Of a stretch of 64,000 nt of DNA, positions 8,147 through 16,194 are shown piece after piece. Numbering within the stretch: position 1 is the stretch's first letter; each line of letters begins with the position of its first letter. The notes below the pieces were generated by a model that ran no database searches, was not told where the DNA came from, and saw only the letters and a list, made by a program, of their open reading frames with translations. This stretch comes from Halobacteriales archaeon QS_4_62_28 (GTDB lineage Archaea > Halobacteriota > Halobacteria > Halobacteriales > Haloarculaceae). The DNA lies in contig PXRO01000027.1 in NCBI GenBank assembly GCA_003021685.1, positions 1 to 64,000 on the forward strand, in the 5' to 3' direction. A program made the position numbers and the translations under genes.

Positions 8147-9083
8147 ATGCCTTGCTGAATCCACAGGCTGCGTAGCGATCATCCTTTGATGGCTTGTTCG
8201 AGGTTGTAGACGGCAGCGATCAGCACCAATTCACGAAACTCGCGGTACCAGGCGCTCGGCCCGGCGGCCCCGAACCGGCACTTGGTGGCAGAGAATGCGC
8301 TCTCGACCATCCAGCGTTGCCCGTAGAGGTCGCTGTCCAACCGTGCGTTGTGGGCGTGATCGTCGTGCGCAAACAGCCGGTGTCTGATGACTGACCGGAC
8401 GCCTTCGGAACACAGTGCGTCCTTGTGTAACTGATCGTCGTGGCCTTTGTCACCGGCGAGACTCTCGATGTCGTCGGGGTTGCGCAGCGCCACCCGACAG
8501 CCCACCTGTGTATCGTAAGACCAGTGTGCCGGACAGTGAAGATCCAATACGGCACACGACTCTGTATCGACCAGCGCCGTCGTTTTCAGCGTTTGTATGC
8601 GGCGATCCGATCGATTAACGTAGTGGCTGGATGCCGCTTCACGGTCGAAAAACGTGGCATCCAGCGCGCTATGTTCGCCGGGATCGCAGCGGGTCGCTGA
8701 CTGACGGAGTAGTTGCCGCCAGATCCGAGTAGGCACCCGCTCGAAGGACCGACACAGTGTCGAGGGTGCCGGGAATGCCGTCCGAGCCAACTGCAACAGG
8801 CCACGAACACGATTTATCTCACTCGCCTAATCGACGATTTCGCGGTAGCTCGCATCCATGTGAACCCGCAGAAAATGCAGCGTTAGTTGCTTCCAATCCG
8901 CAAACCCGTTGCCAGCCGGGTCACTCACTACCGCCGTGGGACCGGCGGCACAGCGTTTTTGAGCCAGCGATGCAGCTTGTTTAACGAAGCGAAAGAGTAT
9001 CTTAGGCACATTCATTTTCTTCGCTTCGCTTCCACCTTCACAGCGACGCTATCCTGCTGCCGTCTTCGGATTCAACAGGGCAT
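8147..9083 (-). mobile_element. IS5-family insertion sequence (about 937 bp, inactive)
   Basis: Imperfect terminal inverted repeats bound the element: ATGCCTTGCTGAATCC at 8147-8162 and, on the other strand, ATGCCCTGTTGAATCC at 9068-9083 (14 of 16 match). It contains one transposase gene on the minus strand, broken by a stop. No convincing target-site duplication is seen, as bases outside the ends differ. Length suits short haloarchaeal IS5 elements. Confidence 0.75.
8179..9015 (-). pseudogene. IS5-family transposase with in-frame amber stop
   Basis: The frame from ATG at 9015 (MNVPKILFRFVKQAASLAQK) reads through DWKQLTLHFLRVHMDASYREIVD to TAG at 8827-8829 and continues in the same frame as ASEINRVRGLLQLARTAF to the stop at 8179. 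The second part carries the DDE-type core: SALDATFFDREAASSHY, LAGDKGHDD and ESAFSATKCRFGA (the DDE Glu region). A sense codon, probably Trp by analogy with family members, seems mutated to TAG. Otherwise complete at 278 codons. Inactive unless the stop is read through. Confidence 0.85.
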
Positions 9084-9245
9084 ACCCATATGAATTGATC
9101 GCTGAGGTTCCTACCAGTTTCGGATGATGTTCAGGGCGCCGCGCAAAATACGAGATACATAGTCAGCACTGCTGGTTTCGAGTTGGTGGCCCGCTTCGTC
9201 TAACCAAGGGGTGGCTTTTAATGTGCGTTACCGTAATTAGTGTAT

Positions 9246-9865
9246 ATGAGTAACGATAGTCGGATAGTAATCGCTGGCGGTGGACGCGTTGGTTTTCGAG
9301 TCGCTCAATTTTTCAAACAACGCGGAGGCGAGGTAACGATTATTGAAAAGGATCCGGATCAGTTGCACGACGAGGAGTCAGATGGCATCACTGTAGTGAG
9401 AGGTGACGCGACAAATCCAGCCGTGCTGTCGAGTGCTCTCACGGACGACACGACCGTTATCGGCGCGCTGACAGACAGCGACAGCACTAATCTCGCAGTC
9501 TGCTTAGCTGCGGTATCACTAATGCCGACACCGACGAATACGAACAACTTGTTGATGAGGTCGTGTTCCCTGAGCGTGCAAGCGTCAAAACCGCGGTGAA
9601 CGCACTCAGCGGGAGCGACGTGCGAACGCTTGAGGAGGTTACTGGTGAGATGGAGGTGTTCGATATCCGCGTTGCCGCCGATTCAACGGTGGCGGAACAA
9701 CGTCTCGCCGATGTTGATCTTCCCGAAGGCAGTCTCGTGATTTCTGAAGCCGGGGGAGAACGGACAGCCACCTCTGAAACGCGACTGGAGGCCGGCGAAC
9801 GGTATATTGTCGCAGCCGACCCCGACGGCGCAGACTCTGTCATTTCTGCGTTTCGGGGAGAGTGA
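9246..9865 (+). pseudogene. TrkA-like NAD-binding protein, frameshifted
   Basis: The first frame, from ATG at 9246, gives a Rossmann TrkA-N domain with IVIAGGGRVGFRVAQFF and VVRGDATNP up to TNLAVCLAA, then goes out of frame near 9512. The other frame picks up at ITNADTDEYEQLVDEVVFPE and runs through a TrkA-C domain (LADVDLPEGSLVISEAGGER) to the stop at 9865. About a dozen residues that normally join the halves appear to be missing, so a deletion not divisible by three caused the break. Such proteins gate K+ or other cation channels by NAD(H) binding. A TATA-like TTTTAA lies near 9215. Confidence 0.8.
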
Positions 9866-10094
9866 TTCCACTGTAGTGATCTCTCTGTAATAGTGGAGGA
9901 AACGAAGTCGCTCTGCTGACTACAGCCTCTGTACGGCCCGCGCGAGATTCGGTTGTTCGATGTAGGGACTCCTGCAGCGATTGTGCCGTAGTCCGGGGGA
10001 CCGTGACTGCGGATTTCGTCTCCGGGTGGTCCAGGGTCGCGGTTCTGCGACGGTGGGGCAATGTTTTCGTTTCCGTCCTGCGTCCATCAAACTG

Positions 10095-10481
10095 ATGCCA
10101 CACGGAACACCGGGCCTGTCACCGCGTCAACGACTTGTCGCACGGGGCTGGCACTACCTCGGGTATAGCGTCCTGTTCTTGCTGCTGTACGGCGGTATCC
10201 GAGTATCAACCGGTCGATTCCCGGAGTGGTTGTTGTTCGCTGTGCTGGTCGGGTCCCTACTCAAGGACGTGTATGACGAAATCCGCCTCCAGCGGGGTGG
10301 CCAGCCCCTCGCCTACGCCGGCGTGGAACACGCCCCCTCGAACGCGGTCCTCATCGCATTCCTCCTGTCCAGGTTCATCGACCCCACCGGGACAGTAGTA
10401 GGGGTCCCGGCCCGCGACGTGGCACTGGGAATCGCCGTCGTCGACCTCCTGTTCGACCTCTCACAGGACATGCGGGCCTGA
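10095..10481 (+). CDS. Small membrane protein, unknown function
   Basis: A 128-residue protein with three or four hydrophobic segments (YLGYSVLFLLLYGGIRV, WLLFAVLVGSLLKDVY, VLIAFLLSRFI, VALGIAVVDLLFDL). ATG at 10095 is chosen; the upstream extension is Arg/Cys rich and does not look like haloarchaeal protein. No family recognised. Codon use is typical of neighbours. Confidence 0.6.
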   Translation: MPHGTPGLSPRQRLVARGWHYLGYSVLFLLLYGGIRVSTGRFPEWLLFAVLVGSLLKDVYDEIRLQRGGQPLAYAGVEHAPSNAVLIAFLLSRFIDPTGTVVGVPARDVALGIAVVDLLFDLSQDMRA

Positions 10482-10665
10482 CCCACTCCCTACTCGCAGC
10501 AACGTGAATAGTTGGAACGTATCGATCTATTCGGACATCTGGTCGTGAAATAACGAGCGGTGGGCTGCTGAATACACCCTCTACACTGAGCGAATCGGGT
10601 GTCCCGAACAGTTGCGTATATAAATCGTCGTGTGACGGCCTCTACCGCGAGCGAAGCGAGCGGTT

Positions 10666-11058
10666 TCATCGCGCCCTTGTAAGGCTCGGGCGCGGTCCTT
10701 TTTCACCGACGTTTTGCAAGGAGCGGTTCGCGTCACCCTTCGGGTTCGGGAACCCGACCCGAGCCTGCGGGAACTGGTTCGCACCGGTCATCTCGTCGAA
10801 GGTCATCCCCGAGAGGTACTCGTCGTAGGTGCAGTCGTAAGCCGAGCGGAGGTGGAAATCCAGGTTGCCGGTTTCGACGGCCGTCTGGAACAGCATGTGA
10901 ACGGCCCGCCGGACGAGTTCGTCCGTGTCGTCGGGTTCGAGCGCCGTCGTCAGCATGGCGAGTTCGTTGCGAGTCTCTCGGTCCAGCGAGACCGAGAGGT
11001 CATCGCTGAGATCCGAGTAGCGAGATTGCACGTCGTCCGAGAGGTCATCGAGTGACAT
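10666..11058 (-). CDS. Haloarchaeal small protein with an aberrant C-terminus
   Basis: The 130-residue protein starts MSLDDLSDDVQSRYSDLSDD. The first 95 residues (helical, RETRNELAMLTTALEPDD, DELVRRAVHMLFQT, YDCTYDEYLSGMTFDEMTG) resemble a conserved haloarchaeal protein of unknown function, perhaps a ribbon-helix-helix-like or helical dimer. After residue 98 the sequence becomes Pro/Arg rich and basic, unlike the acidic first part. It is divergent from mutY. The basic tail suggests frameshift or replacement of the original end. Confidence 0.65.
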   Translation of the reverse strand: MSLDDLSDDVQSRYSDLSDDLSVSLDRETRNELAMLTTALEPDDTDELVRRAVHMLFQTAVETGNLDFHLRSAYDCTYDEYLSGMTFDEMTGANQFPQARVGFPNPKGDANRSLQNVGEKGPRPSLTRAR

Positions 11059-11144
11059 ACACGAAGATTGGCCAGCGCGTGAAAACGTCTTTCGACTGTG
11101 GATGATCGCCAGAGCCAAGCGCCACCGTTGCCAATCGCCGTGCA

Positions 11145-12062
11145 ATGACGGAGTTGCCGGGCGCAGTCCCCGACGACCGCGAGGCAATCCAGCGAGCGCT
11201 GATCGAGTGGTACGAGTCCGACCACCGGTCGTTTCCCTGGCGGGAGACCGACGATGCCTACGAGATTCTCGTCTCGGAGGTGATGAGCCAGCAGACACAA
11301 CTCGGCCGGGTCGTCGAGGCCTGGACCGAGTTTCTCGACCGCTGGCCCGACGTGGACGCACTCGCGGCAGCCGACCAGGCAGACGTGGTGGGCTTCTGGA
11401 CCAGCCACTCGCTGGGGTACAACAACCGGGCGAAATACCTCCATACCGCCGCCAACCAGGTTCTCGACGATTTCGGCGGTAGCTTTCCCGAGACACCCGA
11501 TGAACTACGGGAACTCCACGGCGTCGGTCCTTACACCGCAAACGCCGTGGCCTCCTTCGCGTTCAACAATGGCGATGCGGTGATCGACACGAACGTCAAG
11601 CGTGTGCTGTACCGTGCCTTCGACGTTTCAGATGACGATGCAGCCTTCGAAGCAGCAGCCGGCGCGCTCATGCCCGACGGGGAGTCTCGCGTTTGGAACA
11701 ACGCCATCATGGAGTTAGGCGGTGTCGCCTGCGAGAAGACGCCATCGTGTGACGCGGCGGACTGTCCCTGGCGAGAGTGGTGTCACGCCTACGACACCGG
11801 CGATTTCACCGCACCGGACGTGCCAGAGCAACCGGATTTCGAGGGAAGCCGCCGACAGATGCGTGGCCGGGTCATCTCGACGCTAGAAGAATACGACGAA
11901 CTCGCGCTGGATCGCCTCGGGCCGCGAATCCGTGTCGACTACGCTCCTGATGGAGAGCATGGTCGGGCGTGGCTCCAGGGATTGCTGTCGGACCTTGCCG
12001 ACGACGGACTGGTCGAAACCGACGAAATCGACGGCGAGACGGTCGTACGACTCCAGCGCTGA
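11145..12062 (+). CDS. mutY: A/G-specific adenine DNA glycosylase
   Basis: A 305-residue base-excision repair enzyme that removes adenine opposite 8-oxoguanine. The catalytic Glu region is SEVMSQQTQLGRV, the helix-hairpin-helix is LHGVGPYTANAVASFAF and the catalytic Asp lies in VIDTNVKRVL. Four cysteines for an iron-sulphur cluster are present with spacing CX5CX4CX5C (CEKTPSC...CPWREWC), slightly different from the bacterial CX6CX2CX5C. The last 80 residues form a winged-helix-like tail in place of the bacterial NUDIX-like 8-oxoG domain. Single gene, divergent from 11058. Confidence 0.92.
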   Translation: MTELPGAVPDDREAIQRALIEWYESDHRSFPWRETDDAYEILVSEVMSQQTQLGRVVEAWTEFLDRWPDVDALAAADQADVVGFWTSHSLGYNNRAKYLHTAANQVLDDFGGSFPETPDELRELHGVGPYTANAVASFAFNNGDAVIDTNVKRVLYRAFDVSDDDAAFEAAAGALMPDGESRVWNNAIMELGGVACEKTPSCDAADCPWREWCHAYDTGDFTAPDVPEQPDFEGSRRQMRGRVISTLEEYDELALDRLGPRIRVDYAPDGEHGRAWLQGLLSDLADDGLVETDEIDGETVVRLQR

Positions 12063-12239
12063 TTACCTGAAAAAACAGACCGTAGATGAGTCACCGGGGA
12101 GTTCGGCGACGCCGATCGAGAACACACTGGAGTGCTGTGACTTTGACGAGTGCGAGAGGAAAACCCGTGGCACGTAAGAGAGTCACGTCCGGGTGTAGAG
12201 AAGGAAACTGACTAAGCGTCGCTGTCCCTAACAGGACTC

Positions 12240-12908
12240 GTGACACAGTGGGTCGAGAACCCGACGGGCGGGCGAGATCACGGACCGATTGCGCTCGTGC
12301 GGGCGTGGGTAGAGATACTCCTGCGACCGCGCCGGTTCTTCGAGACTGGTATCGCGCCGGGCGACCAGGCACCGGGACTGGTCTTCATCGGTGTCGTCGT
12401 CCTCGTCGAGGAAGCGAGCCGATTTGCCGTCGTCGAACTCGCCGAACGGGGGCGACTCTCGCTTGGCCCGTATCCCTACCCGGTGATCGGCGACCTCGAA
12501 CCGCTGATGGCAGTCCTTCTCCTAGTTGCGACAGTGGTGTTCGTCGCTCCGGCGGCCCTACACCTGACTGCAGCAGTACAGACGATTGTGCTCGCACTGC
12601 TCGCACCAGACCGCGGTGGGATCAGCGAGACAGTGCAGGTCCTCGCCTACGCGACAGCACCGTGTGTGTTCGTCGGCGTGCCCGTCCCCGAAGTGCGACT
12701 GGCCTGTGCGCTCTGGGGTATTGGTCTCTATCTGTACGGAATGTGCGTGATCCACAACGTCTCGCTCCCGCGAGCGGCGGTGGCAATCACGCTCCCGGCG
12801 GCGATCATCTTCGGCTACGGGTTCCGCGGGATTCCGGCGGCCGAACTCCTGGTCACACCGGCCGTCGAATCCACTATCGAGCCAGCGATCAATGCCGTCT
12901 TCGGCTGA
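12240..12908 (+). CDS. Yip1-type integral membrane protein
   Basis: A 222-residue membrane protein with five hydrophobic segments. The start EILLRPRRFFETGIAPGDQAPGL is the typical entry of archaeal YIP1 proteins, followed by helices containing EEASRFAVVEL. GTG at 12240 is the first start of the frame. Function unknown; likely in the cytoplasmic membrane. Haloarchaea keep several paralogues of this type. Confidence 0.75.
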   Translation: MTQWVENPTGGRDHGPIALVRAWVEILLRPRRFFETGIAPGDQAPGLVFIGVVVLVEEASRFAVVELAERGRLSLGPYPYPVIGDLEPLMAVLLLVATVVFVAPAALHLTAAVQTIVLALLAPDRGGISETVQVLAYATAPCVFVGVPVPEVRLACALWGIGLYLYGMCVIHNVSLPRAAVAITLPAAIIFGYGFRGIPAAELLVTPAVESTIEPAINAVFG

Positions 12909-12980
12909 CCGTGCCGGGGAGTCGTCTCCCCGACGATCCCTATCAGATGGTTTTAGGTGTTCGCCTGCCGCCATTCCAGT

Positions 12981-13244
12981 ATGCTAACGCTCGACCTCGA
13001 CGACTTCATGTTCGAACTCAAAGACGGCGCAATCAAGCACGTCGGTCCGTCGAACCGGGCCGCAACTGCGAAACTCTACGATGTCGAGGGCATCGATATT
13101 CGGGAGTACGGTGACAAGCGAGTGAAACTTGCCTTCGAGGACGAGGACGGGAGCGAGATCGAAATCGCCCTCGGTCCGGGTCAGGCCAGTGAGGTCGCCC
13201 GCGGAATCGAACTGCTCGAAGCGGAGAGCCGCGTTTTCGAGTGA
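12981..13244 (+). CDS. Conserved haloarchaeal hypothetical protein (87 aa)
   Basis: An acidic 87-residue protein, MLTLDLDDFMFELKDGAIKH and onward, with alternating beta strands and a C-terminal helix (QASEVARGIELLEAESRVFE). It has good haloarchaeal codon usage. The in-frame start at 12957 is less likely because the added residues are Cys/His/Arg rich. Function unknown. It lies 98 bases before the S1/DHH-like gene. Confidence 0.65.
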   Translation: MLTLDLDDFMFELKDGAIKHVGPSNRAATAKLYDVEGIDIREYGDKRVKLAFEDEDGSEIEIALGPGQASEVARGIELLEAESRVFE

Positions 13245-13342
13245 AACGTCCGAAAACAGTCAGTACGACCCGAATGGAGCAGTGATGCAGTTCGACAGCG
13301 ATTTCGACAACCGTTTTAGTGCCGAAATGCTTTCACCGGTCA

Positions 13343-15529
13343 ATGGGCTCGTGTATCATTTGCGGCTCCTCTGTAGACGGTCACATCTGTGACCTCCACG
13401 AGGAAGACGTACTGTTCGAGTTTCGAGGCGACCACCCGAACCAGTTGACGGTGAACCGATACTACCGCGGCACAGTCGATGGCTTCGCCGAGTTCGGCGT
13501 CTTCGTCGACATCGGCGGCCGTGCGACCGGACTGCTCCACCGGAGCGAACTCGACCAGCGACTCGACTCGCTCGACTGGGAACCCGGTGACACGGTCTTC
13601 GTGAAAGTGAAAAACGTCCGTGATAACGACAACATCGACCTCGGCTGGTCGATCCGTCAGCGCGAGCGCGAGTTCCGCGGCACGCTGATCGACGATCCGG
13701 AGTTCGACCACGAACGCCTCGCCGAGGAAGTCGACGACACGCAGGCGGAGGACGAGTCGGGAAACGGGCGCGAGGGGGCCCCCGAGACGACTGACGAGGC
13801 GTCCGAGAGCGACGTGTCTACCGGGACGGAGACGACCGACGTGGAGTCGGAGACGAGCGTGAGTCAGGCCGACAGTGCAGAGCGGACCGAGCGAAGTGCA
13901 AGCGTCGTCGGCCAGGGAAGCGCCCCCGCAGAAGCAACAGCAGAATCGGCCGAAGCAGCGGCAGAATCAGCCGAGGCTGCGACAGAATCGACGAGCGACG
14001 GCGGTACAGTCCTCGAAGAGCGCGAACTACCGCTCGCGACGGTCGATTCATTGCCCGACCACGAAGGCGACGACGTTCGACTCGAAGGCGAAATCGTCAC
14101 CGTCCGACAGACGAGTGGTCCGACGGTGTTCGAACTACGTGACGAAACCGGTACCGTCGACTGTGCGGCCTTCGTCGAGGCCGGCGTCCGGGCGTACCCG
14201 GAAGTCGTCGAGGGCGACATCGTCCGTCTCGGCGGTGAAGTCCGTCGCCGCCGCGGCGAAATTCAGGTCGAAACGGATGCACTCGTCGTCCTCGAGGACG
14301 AGGAGCGAAAAACCGTCGAGGATCGGATGGCGGACGCACTCGACGAGCGCGCTCGGCCCGCGGCGGTCGATGCACTCGCGGAGGACCCTGCCATCGACGC
14401 ACTTGGAGATGACCTGATCGACGCTGCGACCGCGATCCGTCGAGCGGTCATCACCGACCGACCAGTGATCGTTCGCCACTCCGCGACGGCAGATGGCTAC
14501 GTGGCTGGCGTTGCACTCGAACGAGCGACGCTTCCGCTAGTCAGCGAGGAGCACCGCCAGGCCGACGCGCGGTACCACTACTTCGACCGTCGCCCGCTGG
14601 AGGGCGGCGTCTACGATATGGAAGACGCGACGAAGGACGTGACGAACATGTTGGAGAACCGCGAGCGTCACGACGAGAAACTGCCCCTGTTCGTCTTCGT
14701 CGCCGCTGGTGGCACCCGCGAGAGCCTCGACGGGTTCGAACTGATCGACATCTACGGCGCGCCACGGGTCGTCATCGACGACGCCGTCGCCGACGAGGAA
14801 GTCGCAGACGCCGTCGACACGCTCGTCAGCCCGTCGCTTGCCGGTGCAGAGACGACGACGGCGACCGCACTGGCCGCAAACGTCGCCGCACACGTCAACG
14901 AACACGTCCGCGAGGACCTGCGCCACCTCCCTGCAGTCAGTTTCTGGGGTGACACGCCCTCGTCGTATCTCGACGACGCCGCCGAGGCAGGCTACGACGA
15001 GAATGCCGTGACCGAGATTCGCGACGCCGTTGCACTGGAAGCGTACTACCAGTCCTACGAGGACAAGCGCGAACTCATCACGGACCTGCTCTTTGGCGAC
15101 GACGAGGACGACGTGACGGGGCTTGCGAGCAACGTCGCAAAGCAGTTCCGCACGAAACTCCAGACCGAGGTCGACACGGCGACGGCGAATCTCTCTCACG
15201 AGACGGCAGACGAAGCCACGATTGCGCTCCTCGATACCGACGTGTTCACGCACCGCTTTGACTTCCCGCCGTCGACGATTCTGCTCGACGAACTGTTCCG
15301 CCGGGAGGGCGACGAGACGGACGCACTCATCGGCGTCGCTGACGACACGCTGTACGTCCGCGCCGGCGAACCGGTCGATGTCCACGAAATCGCCGACGAG
15401 GTTGGCGATATCGCGACCGAAGCGGGCGTCAGGACGCGAAGCGCACGTGAACAATCGATCCGATTCCTCTCGGGCGAGCGCGACGCCGTGATCGACGCGG
15501 CACTGTCGGTCGTCGCCGACCACGTCTAG
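13343..15529 (+). CDS. S1/OB-fold protein with degenerate DHH (RecJ-like) domain
   Basis: A 728-residue cytoplasmic protein. N-terminal putative zinc knuckle C4, C7, C16, H19; S1 RNA-binding domain at about residues 39-105 (YYRGTVDGFAEFGVFVDIGG); an acidic Ala/Glu/Ser linker; a single-strand-binding OB fold at about 245-315 (FELRDETGTVDCAAFVEAGV); then a DHH-superfamily domain from about 365. The DHH signature is not intact: the first Asp-rich motif reads HSATADGYVAG instead of HxDxDG, and the position of DHH reads VVIDDAVAD. This suggests a non-catalytic RecJ relative, as with some archaeal Cdc45-like proteins. A role in replication or RNA/DNA processing is inference. ATG at 13343 is chosen because the Cys motif follows directly. 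Confidence 0.8.
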   Translation: MGSCIICGSSVDGHICDLHEEDVLFEFRGDHPNQLTVNRYYRGTVDGFAEFGVFVDIGGRATGLLHRSELDQRLDSLDWEPGDTVFVKVKNVRDNDNIDLGWSIRQREREFRGTLIDDPEFDHERLAEEVDDTQAEDESGNGREGAPETTDEASESDVSTGTETTDVESETSVSQADSAERTERSASVVGQGSAPAEATAESAEAAAESAEAATESTSDGGTVLEERELPLATVDSLPDHEGDDVRLEGEIVTVRQTSGPTVFELRDETGTVDCAAFVEAGVRAYPEVVEGDIVRLGGEVRRRRGEIQVETDALVVLEDEERKTVEDRMADALDERARPAAVDALAEDPAIDALGDDLIDAATAIRRAVITDRPVIVRHSATADGYVAGVALERATLPLVSEEHRQADARYHYFDRRPLEGGVYDMEDATKDVTNMLENRERHDEKLPLFVFVAAGGTRESLDGFELIDIYGAPRVVIDDAVADEEVADAVDTLVSPSLAGAETTTATALAANVAAHVNEHVREDLRHLPAVSFWGDTPSSYLDDAAEAGYDENAVTEIRDAVALEAYYQSYEDKRELITDLLFGDDEDDVTGLASNVAKQFRTKLQTEVDTATANLSHETADEATIALLDTDVFTHRFDFPPSTILLDELFRREGDETDALIGVADDTLYVRAGEPVDVHEIADEVGDIATEAGVRTRSAREQSIRFLSGERDAVIDAALSVVADHV

Positions 15530-15591
15530 AACTGTCCCGTTCTGACGCAGCGAGGAGCACTTTCTTGCCGGGGTCCTGCGAACGGCCGGCC

Positions 15592-16101
15592 ATGACGGAG
15601 CACGTCATCAACGAGGCAGACATCGAGTGGACAGACTACGACCACGGGAAGCGGTCGTTTCGCGGCAAACGATTCACGCGGGCCAGCGCGGCCGACGAAC
15701 TGGGCTGTAGCCTCTACGAGATCGACCCGGGCAAGCGTGGCTGGCTGGCACATTACCACGAGGGCAACGAGGAAGCACTGTTCGTCCTCGATGGCGGCGG
15801 GACGCTCTGGCTGGGTCCCGACGACACTGACCACGAGTTAGCGGCGGGTGATTTCGTCACGATGCCCCGCGGACCTGACGGCCAGCACGAACTCGAAGCC
15901 GGACCGGACGGTATCCGATACCTCGCCGTCTCGACGATGAACGATCCCGATATCACCGTCTATCCACGCCAGAACCAGGTCGGACTGTACAGCGGTGCCC
16001 CACCGGGCGGGGAGAAATCGAAGCGACGGCTCAGCAAGTACCTCGATATCGACGCCGAAGTCCCGTACTGGGACGACGGAGACGGTGAGTCCGGCGAGTG
16101 A
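15592..16101 (+). CDS. Cupin domain protein
   Basis: A 169-residue protein with a single beta-barrel cupin. Motif 1 is HYHEGNEEALFVLDGGGTLWLG (metal His/His/Glu) and motif 2 is MPRGPDGQHELEAG with the final His. The C-terminus (VGLYSGAPPGGEKSKRRLSKYL, DAEVPYWDDG) is typical of a cupin group common in haloarchaea. The metal-dependent reaction or binding role is not known. It precedes elp3 by 93 bases on the same strand. Confidence 0.85.
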   Translation: MTEHVINEADIEWTDYDHGKRSFRGKRFTRASAADELGCSLYEIDPGKRGWLAHYHEGNEEALFVLDGGGTLWLGPDDTDHELAAGDFVTMPRGPDGQHELEAGPDGIRYLAVSTMNDPDITVYPRQNQVGLYSGAPPGGEKSKRRLSKYLDIDAEVPYWDDGDGESGE

Positions 16102-16194
16102 AATCGTCTTTCGAGTGTCCACAGACGTTCGCAACGCCTGAGCAGTGTAGCGACACGCTTATTCGCTCGAACGCACGACGTTGGAACAACGGCT

